DNA of 64,000 bases. It comes from Omphiscola glabra (Eukaryota; Mollusca; Gastropoda; Lymnaeidae). Shown here in pieces: positions 12,303 to 26,400 of the stretch (position 1 is its first letter; every line of letters starts with the position of its first letter). The notes beneath the pieces were generated by a model, which saw only the letters and a program-made list of their open reading frames with translations, did not search any database and was not told where the DNA came from. A program made the position numbers and the translations under genes. Location: the NCBI GenBank assembly GCA_964017045.1, contig OZ024802.1, positions 31,086,793-31,150,792 of the forward strand. The letters run 5' to 3'.

Positions 12303-13590
12303 CAATTATATTTGAATGATTTTATAGTGCCTCTCCCTTGGGGGCTCTTTTAGAATCGGACATTATTTTATATTATTTGATAAACATCCATACTTCTGGC
12401 AATGGTGAATAATATTTTTTTAAAATTGCGACACCTTTCAAAAGTTGGATTTGACTTTCAATCATTTTTTACAATGTTCCAAGCTTGAATATTAACGAAA
12501 CGGTGTGAGCCCCAATATCACTGTTTACAAGTGTTATTATAAATAGGAGGACATTGTCATTCGCACTTTAGCTAAGTGATTTTTAACAAGGTCCTAAATT
12601 TACGTGTACATTAATAAATCTTTCCAAATGATAAACCCAGCAAAACCGGGTATATTTGCTAGTATTTTATATTAATAATTGCTGGATGATATTAAAGTTT
12701 GCTTAGCAATGCTTAGCATCCAAACACAAAATTTTTAAGTGGTTCACTTTAACATTGCATTGTTTCTTGTGCAATCAGAAAATTCAAAACCATTTTGTGA
12801 AGAAACTATTCTACCAGTAATCAAAGGATGCAGCGCACAAAAGTCGACAGAACTAAAAATAGGATGAGTTGTTTTTTTAAAATAATTACTCTGTGTTGAT
12901 GTGTTTAAAAAAAAATGTATGTACCACAAGTCACAAAGGAAATTTTCGATCAATTTTGATTTGGCAAGATAAATAGAAGAAGAGGCGATTTTGTTTTTTA
13001 TTCTTTATTTTTTTTAAGCAAACAAACAAAGTTCTTAGTTTTTAACTGATGCAACTTATGGAACACCACCAGTGCCACCAGTGATGGTTACAACCATGGT
13101 TAGTTGGGTGTTGGAAGTATAAAAAATATTTTATGCCATTTCCAATTTTTACGTCTCTTTTGAAAACATTCGGTTTTCTAAAGAAGTCGGTGGAAATAAA
13201 CAGCCTCCACTTCAGTGTATTACATTTAATCGCGCACTGTCAGTGATGAACTCTGCCTGAAGCTCTTTGTGGAGAGAGCAGTAACGGTTTTAAAGGTTTG
13301 GAAATTTATTCTGAAGTTCTTGTGTAGCTTGAGGCAAGAACATGATAAGTACGAACATGATAAGTGAAAATATGATAAGTAAGAACATAATAAATTTGTC
13401 TGACTATTTGATGTTTTGGAGATTTTAAAAAAGAAAAATACTTTCCTTGGTGATCGAATCAAAACATCAGGTATTGCCAATTTACGAAATATATCCGCTA
13501 AATACAAGAAAAATTATTTTGATGTGGCAGGGGTGTGTCATTGGTATAAGGGTCTCCAACAGGGACAAGGGTACGTACCCCTAAATAGAT
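12303..13590. other. Non-genic stretch
   Basis: No supported gene. At 12630-12662 there is a 'ccgggtatatttgctag' phrase, resembling the 'ccgggtatatcggctag' phrase at about 37256-37272 (also in the right arm near 58700). At about 13335-13395 a 14-bp 'gaacatgataagta' motif is repeated. Confidence 0.45.
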
Positions 13591-13594
13591 AATT

Positions 13595-13862
13595 TTACCA
13601 CACATTCGCGCCTCCCACACATTTGCGCCCCCCACACATTCGCGCCCCCACACATTAGCGCCTCCTACACATTAGCGCCTCCCACACATTAGCGCCTCCC
13701 ACACATGAGCGCCTCCCACACATGAGCGCCTCCCACACATGAGTGCCTCCCACACATGAGCGCCTCCCACACATGAGCGCCTCCCACACATGAGCGCCTC
13801 CCACACATGAGCGCCTCCCACACATTAGCGCCTCCCACACATTCGCGCCTCCCACACATTCG
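13595..13862. repeat. 18-bp minisatellite, ~15 copies
   Basis: The unit is of the form cacacattagcgcctccc, with 'atgagcg', 'attcgcg' and 'attagcg' variants. Minus-strand open frames with Cys-Gly-Arg repeats are translations of this array. Confidence 0.92.
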
Positions 13863-14024
13863 GTGAAGACTATAGAAATTGTTGGGAAATAATGTTTGAC
13901 AGAGTTAAAACGAAATTGCAGATTCATAAAATTAAAAGAACAGATACAAATACTAAAGTAAAAATATGTTAACAAACAGTACACTTGGTGTATTAGGTCT
14001 CGTGTAACATGTAACACAAAAGTA

Positions 14025-14160
14025 GTGATCACATAGTCCTATAATGATCACATAGTCCTATAATGATCACATACTCCTTTAATGATCACATACTCATATA
14101 ATGATCACATACTCTAATAATGATCATATACTCCTATAGAGATCGCATGCTTTTATTGTA
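14025..14160. repeat. ~20-bp degenerate minisatellite
   Basis: About six copies of a unit like 'taatgatcacatactcctat', decaying into similar phrases up to about 14250. Confidence 0.75.
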
Positions 14161-14261
14161 ATGCTCACATACTTATCTTATACTCTGATAATGATACCAT
14201 TATCCAATACTGATCACATTCTGACATACTGAGCTATAACATACATAACTATCACATACTG

Positions 14262-16640
14262 CCTTTTAAAAGATTGCAGAGTCTGGCTAACCACATCTAC
14301 ACAGAGTCCCAGTGTGGCTTCCGGAGTGGGCGCTCAACTATAGACATGATATTCTCGTTGCTCCAAATGCAGGAGAAGGGTCATGAACAGCATATGTCTA
14401 TTTGTATTGCTTTCATAGATCTGAAAAAGGCATTCGACTCGGAAAGCCGGAAAGGCCTGTTCAGTATCTTGCAAAGTATAGGTTATCCCCCATGACTGCT
14501 CACAATCATACAGTCATTTCACAAAAACATGCACAGCACAGTCACATTCAATGGCGCTGTCTCTGAGGCATTCCAAGTCAGCAGCGGAGTAAAACAGGGT
14601 TGTGTACTGGCACCAAAGCTCTTCTACATTTTCTTCTCGAAGCTCCTTCAATTTGCATTCAGGGACTGTGAAGATGGGGTTTACATACATACCAGATCTG
14701 ATGGTAGGCTGTTCAATATCGCTCGCCTTCGTGCAAAGACCAAGGTAAAAAAGGTACTAATTCGTTAACTGATGTTCACTGACGATGCCACCTTAACATC
14801 TCACACAGAAGAAGGTCTTCAGCGGCTAGTTAATCGTCTATCATACGATTGTAAAGAGTTTGGATTGTCAATTAGTCTACAGAAAACACATGTCATGATG
14901 CAAGCAGCGCCGTACCCTCCAATCATATTATTATTATTATTAATAGTAGTTTTATATAGCGCGGTACTCCAGCCCAGGCCTAGGGCTGGGCTCACCATGC
15001 TGTACACACAATTTAACAAACATAATCATGAACTTACAAATTAACATACATTAAATTAATAAAACAAAACAAATATATATTCACTCCACCCATTCCATAA
15101 CTATTTATATGTCAAAATGGACGGCACCCAGCAGCATCGTTAATCGTTAAGAGGGGATAATCTGTCAGGATAGTAGATTTTAAGAGATGTGTTTTGGGTG
15201 AAGTTTTGAAGGCTGTGATGTTTGGTATATTGCGGATGTGTAGTAGAAGAGAATTCCATTGTTTGGGAGCACAGAAAGAGAAAGATCGTTCACCGTATGT
15301 TTTTTGCGAGTCTTGGGGACTAAAAGAATACGCGTGTCTGCAGAGGAACGAATCGGTCGGAGGGGTGAATAGACAGAAATTGGGTTAGATAGGAAGGGCA
15401 TGCATTCGAGAAAATCTTGTGGCAGAGAACAAAGAGTTTGTAGTCAATCCCTGCTTGTATAGGGCGCCATTGAAGTGAATGAAGTAGTGGTTTGACGTGA
15501 TCACGTTTTTTTTGCATTTAGAACTAGCCTAGCAACTGAAGTTTCAACCTTTTGTAATTTTTCTTGGTGAACCTGACAGAAAATGTTTGCAATAGTCAAG
15601 ACGAGAGAGAAAAAGATCACAGACTAGGGTTTTTGTTGCGCTAACTTTGAGGTAGCTGCGGAAGAGCTGATCTGGCGGATAGCGGTGTATGCAGAGCGAA
15701 AAATGTGAGAGATATGATTATCAAGAGTCATGTTAAACAGAATATAAGCAAGATTCCTAGCAGATGATGTAAACTGTATGTCGGAGTTACCTATTTGAAC
15801 TGAGGTGGGGAGAGCTAAGTTAGATGAAGATTTGTTATCGTAAATAAGGAGTGCTTCTGTTTTGTCATCGTTAAGCCATAATCTGTCAGTTGTTGAGCAC
15901 TTCACATACCTTGGATCCAATATATCTAGTTCTCTCTCCATTGATGAAGAGATAAACATCAGGATCACAACAGCAGCAGCAACAACTATGGCTAAACAGT
16001 AACAGCGGGTGTGGAATAATCTCAATCTAACTGATAAAACAAAACTAAGTGTCTATCACGCATGCGTGCTTAGTACGCACATATATGGCAGTGAGGTGTG
16101 GACCATATACACCAGTCACGAGCGGAAACTCAACAGCTTCCATCAAAGATGTCTGCGTCGCATTTTACGCATCCGATGGCAGGACAAGGTGCCTAACACA
16201 GAGGTCTTGGAACGTGCCATATTATCCGCTCTTAGCAAGCGGAGCCTCCACTGGTTAGGCCATGTAAAGAGAATAGATGAAGGCCGTATTCCAAAGATGT
16301 TGCTGTATGGAGAGTGGCAGAAGGGACAAGACTTATTGGACGGTCATGCCTGACATTTATGGACATTTTCAAAAGGAGCATAAGGGTAGCCAACGTAGAA
16401 ATAAAAAAATGGGAGATCATTGCTGGGCAACATTCCAGCTGGCGAAAAGCAGTATATGAAGGAGTCAAAAAGGCAGCAGATGTGCGAAACGAAGCCCTTG
16501 CAACAAAAAGAGCAAGAGGGAAGGCCAAATCTAACCAGGAATCAATATTCTCCTGCGAGAGATTCTGTCGAGTTTGTCATTCCAGGATTGGCCTAGTCAG
16601 CCACTCTCCATTATCTCCGAAGACGGAATTATGACATACA
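14262..16640 (+). pseudogene. LINE reverse transcriptase remnant, split by another LINE
   Basis: A 5'-truncated non-LTR retrotransposon. The first part (14262-14927) has RT motifs: [15 protein letters not shown], then IAFIDLKKAFD, then [12 protein letters not shown], then a degraded active site FTDD (expected Y/FADD). After a 947-bp insertion it resumes at 15875 with '[19 protein letters not shown]', then the C-terminal region '[14 protein letters not shown]' and a zinc-finger-like tail (CRVCHSRIGLVSH). Frame breaks and stops show it is dead. A second copy of the same family lies at 41257-42684. The clade is not certain. Confidence 0.85.
14928..15874 (-). mobile_element. 5'-truncated CR1/L2-like LINE nested in another LINE
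   Basis: Inserted on the minus strand between 'cctccaatcat' and 'gccataatctgtcag' of the host LINE. Minus-strand frames read 'WLNDDKTEALLIYDN', then 'LLHSLQWRPIQAGIDYKLF', then 'IRSSADTRILLVPKTR', all typical of the C-terminal region of this LINE type. The 3' end has an ATT/TAA-rich tail. The same family appears at 21609-22288, 29404-29556 and 62088-62553. About nine host bases are missing at the junction and no clear target duplication is seen. Confidence 0.8.
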
Positions 16641-16644
16641 CATC

Positions 16645-17200
16645 TGTTTAGTGTGAGTTTACTTTGACGTCAGAACGTTTCGAAACGTATCATTATCGAA
16701 TAATCATTCCTAGACCGGGGTGTGCAACTTTTTTCCAAAATGGCCACAGTTGTGCTGAATGAAAAGTAAAATTTGCCAAAAACTATATTTAAATCATCAA
16801 ACACTTGTATTAAATCAAATGAGAGTAAATACCATCGAGAGCGGCGCGTCTGCTGGTTAACACAATAAAACAATTGCGGAAATTGTTAATTTGCACATCC
16901 TAGAATTATAATCTCAATAGTCTACGAGATTTTCCAGAACAATATTTTGGTTAAACAAAACAGCATCGATGCTTTCATATTTCACGTCTTTTATTTCGCT
17001 CATCACAATGTGTAGCTATCTTCCTGTCCACCATCGAATATAACGATAACAACAACATCGTAGTTAAACAAAAAGATTACTCATCACTTATGGACGATAG
17101 AAATAACACAAGGAGAGAAATTTTACCAAAAAGCTTTACAACATTAAGACAAAATAAGTTTTTTTTTTAAAAAAAAAATACCAAAAAATAATTGAAGTAA
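16645..17200. other. Upstream region of the M13 gene
   Basis: AT-rich sequence between the LINE remnant and the first coding exon. No clear TATA or CpG-island signal. The bases before the start codon read 'cccgttttag|ccATG', so this exon could be preceded by a non-coding 5' exon. Confidence 0.4.
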
Positions 17201-17245
17201 AAGTGTCATAAAAAGTTAGAGATATTGGCCATACCCGTTTTAGCC

Positions 17246-17440
17246 ATGTTTATGGCCATCAGCAATGGTGTGACGAACAAGAGGAACTCGCCACTCGTGT
17301 ATTTGACGTTTGTATTGGGCTGCCTGGCTGTTGTTCTGCTCCTGGTCAATGTCTACTTCTTTATGCTTTTGAGGATTGGACATGACGGCAATGCTGCAGA
17401 TAAGCCGGAGGAATCAGAGAAGCAGGTCACGACACGACCG
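17246..17440 (+). CDS. M13 peptidase exon 1 (start, membrane anchor)
   Basis: Starts MFMAISNGV (a second in-frame Met is two codons later), short cytoplasmic head with KRN, then hydrophobic residues 17-42 and a hydrophilic stalk. Donor CCG|GTAATT. The open frame extends upstream only through non-ATG codons, so ATG 17246 or 17252 is the likely start. Confidence 0.8.
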
Positions 17441-20400
17441 GTAATTCTAAAAATTGTCATGAACTCTGACTTCATTTGACTCAATCTATTTGTGAATGGC
17501 TTAGCACAACAACAACAACATAAACAAATACTGAAGTTTAATCTTAAGATGAACATTCTATCGCCCGTAATTTATTAAACTATTTATATTAAACAACATA
17601 AATAATGATCCTATAAACGCCACCATCTGACCTGCGCCACCATCTGACCTGCGCCACCATCTGACCCGCGCCACCATCTGACCCGCGCCACCATCTGACC
17701 CGCGCCACAATCTGACCCGCGCCTGGTTGAAATCATGCGCCTCCACCCCCATCCCACTCCCCATATAAGTACAAATTCTTTGTTAAGTCATATCGCCCTC
17801 TAATCAGTACATGGAATATATATAAAGAACTACGAATAGCTTAATTAGAACTATGTAAATCAGATGTTCTCAACCTGTGGGTCGCCACAACTTTTGGGTA
17901 ATAAGGACCCTTTATTAGGGGTCGCTAAGACCATCGGAAAACACATATACTCTACAGCCCAAAAGTAGCAACGAAAATAATTTCGTGGTTGGGGGTCGCC
18001 ACAACACGAGGAACTGTATTAAAGGGTCCCGGCATTAGGAAGTTTGTGAACCACTGATTTAAATTGTTTTGCGATTACTCTAAAATAATTATGCATTTGA
18101 TTTCTATGAAGCTGTACTATATACATTTATTTTAATGTATTGAAAATTTCACACAAACATTTGATTGGTCTAGAAATAAACACGTGTCGTTAACTTGGCC
18201 CATCATTAAGTTTCAATTATTACAGCGACTCGCGTTATTATTTTTTTCCTAACTACGTTCCATAATTGATATTGGTTTATAGTTTTATCATAAATTTAAC
18301 ATCGCAAACAACAGCGGTTCCCTAACAAGTTTTCTCGGGAAAGTATTTCAATTGTACAGTAAATGATGCCATCTGTGCATTGTTTTCCCCCCTTAGGTGT
18401 GCACGACCAAAGAGTGCGTGGAGATAAGTGCCACCACCATCGGGAAAATGGATTGGTCAGTGAATCCCTGCGAGGACATGTACAAGTTTGCATGTGGTCA
18501 ACATGATTCCAAGGAAAAAACGGAGATTTCACTCAACCGATATAAGGAGGGTGTGTCAAAGGTCAAGTAAATTAAACTGGATTGAGTTTTACCATTCCCG
18601 ATAGCCATCCACAGAATCTAGTGAGAATTTGATTTAAGGTCTCTAATATGTCAAAACTTCAACGCACGCATTCATTAATGAGTTAATGGCGCCGGCACAA
18701 TTGACCATAGAACCTCCATTTGAGGCATTTCATCTATCTTTATCTATGTACAGCAGTAGCATAAAAGGGGGAGGGGAAGGTGGTGGAGTGTTCAGGGATT
18801 TGTGCGTTGACTGCTAATTTTTTAAGCTTTATTTGGGTAATTTGTAAATTGAAAGATCGAACACAGATCCCTTGAACGCCATTCTGTTTAATCTACAAAT
18901 AAATTAAAATAAATGACCTGATGATATCGGGGTACTGATGGTAGGCACTCTGCCCTCATTTCTCCCTGCTTTTGCGAAAACTCATCACAAATCTATTTAA
19001 TAATATTTACGTTTCTAACATCATTAATTTTGGCTAGGTACTTTTATGCTATATATTATACGTCTACCCCGCCCCCCTTTCGCGCCCCTAAACTGCATTT
19101 TTACCCTTTAAATACTTGAAACACGACCTTAAATTACCAAATCTAAGTGGTCACTAATTAAATCATAGCTGTCCGTAAAGGAGTTCATTGACGGCTTATA
19201 TCTATGCTAGAGAAATACTTTTTTCTTAAAGTGTATTTTAAAGGCTTTTTATTCGCCAAAAAATATTTTAAAAAACTTTTTAGCTTTCTGAATTAATAAT
19301 TAAACTTACTTTCGTGATTAAAATGAGAATTTGATGTTTAAAAAAAAATTCTTTACGTTTTAATGAACAACTGTCTTTTTATTTTGGTCTTCGTTTAGAT
19401 CTTATCATCCAATGATATCCGTTTGTATGGCAGAGAATCCAGTGCCCTGGCTAAGATGAAAAAGTATCACAGATTATGTACATATGAAAAAAGTATTAGT
19501 GTTAATTTGAAAACCAAAATCTTGCAGGTACTTGATAATAGTATTGGTTCTTTTCCCACGTCCTCCTTAAACAGCAAACGTGCTTTCTCAAGATCAACCT
19601 AGCACACCCGTCCGTCACGCAATATGACATGGTTACAGAGACAAAGTATAATTAGTTGTATTGTGGTTGACGGGTGTAGCATACTAGAGAAAGGTGATGT
19701 AAGAACTCAAACACCAGGCCAATAGAATTCGTTCATTTACTTCAAGGCTCTGAAATCACTTTGTTTCATCTCGGCACATGTAGACTAGAGGATGGGCGTA
19801 GAACCAACCCACAACCGAACATATAGCATTTGAACCCTGCCGACGACCCAACCGACACAAAAACGAACTGACCTGAACTTTAAGGTCCATGAGTACGAAC
19901 CAATCCGTACGTTCTATTGCAAACTTATTAGACCTGCCACTGAGGTCACTGTTTTACGAATGTGGCACATCACTACTTACGCCAGAAATGCTTACAACTA
20001 GAAAATCCAAATGCAAAACTATTTTTTTTTGTAAATCAAAATGACCTTTTTGAAAACATCTTTTACTCATCTCTCCCCCACCCCACCCCTAGGCCGACAT
20101 CATTTCCTACATAGACTTGATCTTGTATTAATGTGTGACGAATTAAACAACAACTTTTTGTGGCCGACTCTTTGCCCAGGGCCAGAATGTCGCCCGCAGG
20201 CCACATCCGGCCCGGTGTACAATTATACCCGGCCCGAGAGGGAATTTTAGGCAAAACTATTTTTATTGACACTTTGATATAAAGTGCAAATCAAATTCCA
20301 TAATTAGCAGAAATTGCCGAGCGACAGGCTACACGAGAGCGTAGTCGCCTTGATCAGAATAAGCGAAAATGAAAGTGGTGTAGCGAGTGGAAGTTCCTCG

Positions 20401-23400
20401 TTACAGTAACCTAGCAACGTTCTGTTGTGTTGTGTAGTGTGTTGTGTAGTGAGTGGATGTTCGCGGTACAATAACCTAGCAACGTTCTGTTGTGTTGTGT
20501 AGTGAGTGGATGCTCGTGGTACAGTAACCTAGCAACGTTCTGTTGTGTAGTGTGTTGTGTAGTGAGTGGATGTTCCTCGTTACAGTAACCTAGCAAGTTC
20601 TGTTGTGTTGCGTAGTGTGTTGTGTAGTGAGTGGATACAGTAACCTAGCAGCTTTCTGTTGCTCGTTTTGGATTGGCGCATAAGAAATGAAAGTAGCGCA
20701 GTGCCCGGATATTACATCACTTTCCCCCGCTCCAACTAACGAGTAACGTGATATCAATGAAGCGTCTGTCGGTATAACGATAGCTGCTTGATAGCTTCCT
20801 TTTTTCACTCGGTATTTTTAATATAAAACGTGTTGAATCGAAGGAGGGTCCGTTGCGTTAAGGTGGCAGTCCTAGCAGAAGCGAAATATATATAAGAGAG
20901 ATATATATAAGAGATAAAAATATTAGTATCATTTGGATAATAATCTATTGTAGCAGAAGAAGAATGAACTACGTCTCGTAAATCTAAAACCTTTCCACTG
21001 TTTACATTCTCAGCTTATAAGTGATGCAGGATCTTGGACTCTGACCCAAGAAAGCGTCAAGCCATTTGACGTATCGACATGGAGCTTGCAGAGAACGCTG
21101 TTAAAGATGAATAAAATGGATGTGTGGCCCTTGTTGAAAGTTGAAGTGATCAAAAGATGGAGAGAAGTGGGAAGCAGTACTCCAGAAAGATTTGCAGCCG
21201 TAAGTTGTTTGTGATTCTACACTTGCTATTTGATGTATAACATCTTTTCAGCCGTTTGTTGTACTTATAAATCTAAGTTGTTGTAAACGTTTCTTATTGG
21301 CCGTTTGTTGTACTTATAAATCTAAGTTGTTGTAAACGTTTCTTATTGGCCGTTTGTTGTACTTATAAATCTAAGTTGTTGTAAACGTTTCTTATTGGCC
21401 GTTTGTTGTACTTATAAATCTAAGTTGTTGTAAACGTTTCTTATTGGCCGTTTGTTGTACTTATAAATCTAAGTTGTTGTAAACGTTTCTTATTGGCCGT
21501 TTGTTGTACTTATAAATCTAAGTTGTTGTAAACGTTTCTTATTGGCCGTTTGTTGTACTTATAAATCTAAGTTATTGTATACGTTTCTTATTGGCCGTTT
21601 GTTGTACTAATTATTATAATAATAATAGTTATTATTAGTTTTTTTATGCCGTGGTACACGAGCCTAGGGCTGGGCCCACCACGCTGTACATACAATTTAA
21701 CAAACATAATCATGAGCTTAAAAATTTAACATACTTTAATCAAATAAAACAAAACAAATATATATTCATTCCACCCATTCCATAACTATTTACATGTCAA
21801 GCCATGGACAGCTCTAAGCAGCATCGTTTATCGGTCAGAGTTGGGAATCAGTCAGGATAGTAGAGTTTAAAGATATATGTTTTGAGTGTAGTTATGAAGG
21901 CTGTGATGGTTGTTATATTGCTGAAGGGCAGCGGAAGTCCATTGTTTGGATGCACAGTAAGAGAAAGATCTTTCACCGCATGTTTTGTGCGAGACTTGGG
22001 GGACAGAAAGAATACGCGCGTCTGCGAAGCTGTCAAATAGACAGAGAGAAGTTCGGTTAGATAGGAAGGGCAGAAATTCGAGAAAAAGTTGTGGCAGAGA
22101 ACAGAGAGTTTATAGTCAATTAGTGCTTGTACGGACAGCCAATGAAGTGAATGAAGTAGTGGTGTGACGTGATCACGTTTTTTTCCGTTAGAACTAGCCT
22201 AGCAGCTGAGTTTGGAACCTTTTGTAATTTTTCTAAGAAGTGTTTGGTGAACCTGACAGAAGAAAGTTGCAAGAGAGAACAAAAGTTAAAACAACAAGGT
22301 TAAAAGTCTAAGTTAATGTAGAAGTTTTGGTTGAAATCTTAAAACAACATTTGTAGAGATAAGAGCTAACCCAGAGTCTCTGGTCAAGCCTTGCATGTTG
22401 TTCCCCCCCCCCCAAACCTTTAAAACAGTGGTCGGCAAATCACGGCTCCGCAGAGCACAGGCTTGGGTCAGTGAGCTGCGAAATCTTTCAGCATTTACAT
22501 TTACCATAGACAATTAACTAGTTCCCCAGTTTATAGAAACAATTGTTTAAATATTCAAGTCTAAATTCAACTACACAAAGTAGCCCTGAGTATATTTGTA
22601 AAGCTTTCATTTGTATGTTGGCTAATGTAGCTCAATCTAGGTGAACGTATTTCATTTGAAAGTGGAACTAGCGATCACAACACTACTGAAGACCTCGCTC
22701 ACTTAACTGTAGCGCTTGGCGGAGACCCCGTCACAGTGAGGCAGAAAATAAAACAGGTCTTGGAATTCTCACACGAGCTACGGAGAGTATGTATTTTTAT
22801 TTTTTTTTCACAACAGCTTACCTTTACTCGTATCCCTGTTACTTTTCTTTGAACATTCGCTTATCTCTACACATATAACTAAATACATACCTTTACATCT
22901 CTAAATAAATGTACAACTTTACATCTCTAAAGATATGTCATAATTGTACATCAATAATTGTACGGGATTTTTTAAAAATCTTTTATGTTAAACCTCAAAT
23001 GAAAATAAAATTTAGTGAAATTTACTTTTTGAATAGAAAAGTCCTTTAAAAAATACTATCTATATGATTTGTTATAATCATAATTATTAATCATTTCTAC
23101 CCCATGTCTTTGCTACTATTGAAATTTCAACGTAAAAACAAAATTAAGTTAATAATTGTAAAAAACCTAAAAATGAAGTTGTTCATATAAATCCATTTTT
23201 AAATTTAATATCTAGGAATGTGGTGTGCGTGGTTGTGAAATTTTGAAGCACTTTATAAGAATCGCAATTATTACTCCTTCCCCACCCCAAATGCTCGCAA
23301 CCGCACATTTTTTTTTCATGCTACTGAAGTACTTTAATATTTTAATGAACCACCAGCTTTTAGATCGCAGATTTATTTCACCAACCACTTCTAGAAATAG

Positions 23401-26400
23401 AAAGCCTCAAAGGTTCTTGTGATATTTTTTTAAAAAGAATCTCCTTTAGGGCAGTTATCGGGTATTTTATTTTATTTTCCCAACCAAATACTGATTTTTG
23501 GAGTTTTGAGTGTGGGAGGAGGCGGAAATTGGACAGAATATGTCGTCATCGACGAGTCTATGTGCCAAGTTTCATCTCGATAGGTTGACGGGAAGTGGGT
23601 CAATTAGCCGTCCGAAAATTTTGCTGTGCAATCACTGATTCATCTGGTTCCCAATTTGAAAACCATCGGATTATAATGTGGGTATCACTCTGATGAAGAA
23701 GTAATCACAAAAATGGAGGCTAAAGTCCGGCAAAGTCAGATTACATGTGTAAGGGGCAATGGTTGGTAAGAGAAAGAGAGGTTTGATAAGCAACGAATAA
23801 ATTACACAATGAGACTTAAATTATAGGAAGTATTTACACATGTCATTTATAATTATATAATTCTCCAAAATTCAGGCTACATATCGCCCTTTTCCAAAAG
23901 ACTACGAGTTTTACCCAAGTTACCTCATCTCAATAAAGAGTTTACAGATGAAACTAGGCTCTTGGGTAAGATTTTTAAATACCTTAGAAAGAGTGTTGTC
24001 CTTGGAGAAATTCTGTAAGTGTCTTGTGTGTTTGAATCTAAAGGTCAACTATCTTCAATTTCCACAGAATTGATTGGTATGTCACGAGCCAAAATACACA
24101 ATCAGTTAACAGAGATCCATCAGCATCTTTATTGTACTTACTTGATGCACACTGTAACCTTCAGTGGAATCAGCCTCGAAGTGTTAAAATTTATGAAGGC
24201 AACATTTTGGCTGGAGTGAGGAAATATATGGTGGGGCAGATCAAATATCAGTTGGAAAATTTTCTTTTTCTGAGGACATACACTAACTCACCGTCAGTTC
24301 CAGGCTTTTCTTGAAGAAATTGATTCCGAATTTTGTGACTTGCTTTTCAGCGAATAGGCGCAGCTGCGGTAAATTCTTGTTTCGTATTCACAGATTTCCA
24401 AACGAAATAGATATTTTTCTACTGAAAATATAGAGCTGAGCCACAGCTGTCTCATCCTACCTGGCTGCCAAAGTTGTCATTTTTGGTCGACATCACATCC
24501 CACATGAATGAACTGAACTTGAAACTTAAAGGAAAGGATAACCTCGTCGGTGATCTCTTCAGAATCATCAAAGGATGTTGGAAAAAGCTGTCATTGATTG
24601 AAGCACAACTGGAAGGAGAAAACCTTTCTCATTTTCACTGTTTCAAAGAGTTTTGCGCTACAATCGCCAATCAACATCGATTTTACAAAAAAAAGTATTT
24701 GTTACTTGAAGAAGCATTCTATGGAGAGATTTTCAGATCTTTACAGAATTGAGAGTGACGTTCATATGTTCCAGAATACTTTTGATAGTAAGGTTGATGA
24801 TGTGCCCCTTAAACTACAGTTGGAGCTCATTGATTGGCAATTAATGGCAAGCAAATGACTTGATGAAAGAGACGCACAGAGAAAGAAAACTTGTTGAATT
24901 TTAGCGTTGTTTACCGGATGTTGAGTTCCTGAAACAGTAGAAATATGCCGCAGGTATGACATCAATGTCTGGGACAACTTATGTCTTTGAGCAAACATTT
25001 TCACAAAGGAAGTATGTGAAGTCAACACATCGAAAAAGAGTGACTGGTGAACATTGGAAAACAATTCTCTTGAGTGGATGCAGCAATGCCAAACCAAACA
25101 TTGATGATATCTTGAAAGCCAAACGCCCGTTTCACAAATCTCACTAACCCTTTTTTCTGCTTAGCTTGTGAGATTCGGATTTGTGCCCACTAGGTCCGAT
25201 ATATCTATCTTTTGGGTAACGTCGCGTTCTTAGATACCTTTTTTAGTAAATAAATTTGTTGGTGGTCTTTCTTTTTTATAAATTGCTCGCCACTCACCCG
25301 TTATTAATGTTGACATACTTAGCTCAGTTTTTCGTTTTTTCCCCAGAGCTTTCTTTCTGATTTGAAATTATTGTACATAATAAGTATCCGGCCCGCGCTC
25401 ATCATTGTGGCCGTTATCCGGCCCGCCGTGAAAAAACTTTTAGTGATCCCTGTGTTAGTATGACGGCGGTTCACACTAGTTCCTATACCAGTCAGGTGGG
25501 GATGAAATGAGGCTGACCTTAAAAGTTCAATGTACTCACAACAAACTACTTAGAACCCCCCCTCCCCCATTATTTCTTAAAAAAGACTCCAGAACGCGAG
25601 TTATTTCCCCTGATTGCCGTCACCCCACTTTGATTGCCCACTAAACTGACGGATTGCTTGACCAGCGAACTGAACTATGCAGTAGAAACGCTATTATCAT
25701 ACCATACATTAATAAACCTGTAAATAAATAAGTTTCATTTCATTTACTGAATGGTGTTATGAATTATTTGATAAGTAAGGCATAAATGAATAAAGTAATT
25801 ATGTCACTCAGTGTGTGAAATCGTTATAACAACATACCCCTAGACACAATTAGGTGTGACGCCCTCAGAGAGTTGTTCCAACACCCCCTATAATAAAAGT
25901 CATTTCACCACACAGGTCTAGGCGAACCCCTGACCTTCAGTTGGGATAGCCTACTTGCGAGATCATACTTGACAGAGCCTACCTGAGATAGAATACTTGA
26001 AAGAGCCTACTTGAGAGAGCCTACTTGAGAGATCATACTTGACAGAGCCTACTTGAGAGATCATACTTGACAGAGCCTACTTGAGATAGCATACTTGTCA
26101 GAACCTACTTAAGAGAGCCTACTTGAGAGAGCATACTTGCATAGAAATGTTAACATGATTCTTGGATTTTATTTACTCCCTGGTTTCATTCCTATTTTGA
26201 GGTCAACTTCCTTTCAGTTCAACTGACTTTTTCTTATTTTTTAAAAATTCCTTCACCTTACACCATAACGGACTCAGCGCACATCGTGTGTGAACAAGCA
26301 ACGTTCTTATCCATTCAATTTGAATCCTAACAATATCTCCTTCACCTTACAGCATTGCGAACTAGCTTCCATCTACAAAAAACGTGTTCTTTTAAATACT

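Noticed and set aside
13655..14032. Cys-Gly-Arg-rich minus-strand frame
   Set aside because: Produced by the 18-bp minisatellite at 13595-13862.
19594..19690. Small MITE with 'ctagcacacccgtc' / 'gacgggtgtagca' ends
   Set aside because: The ends match in inverse only roughly, and no target duplication or second copy was seen.
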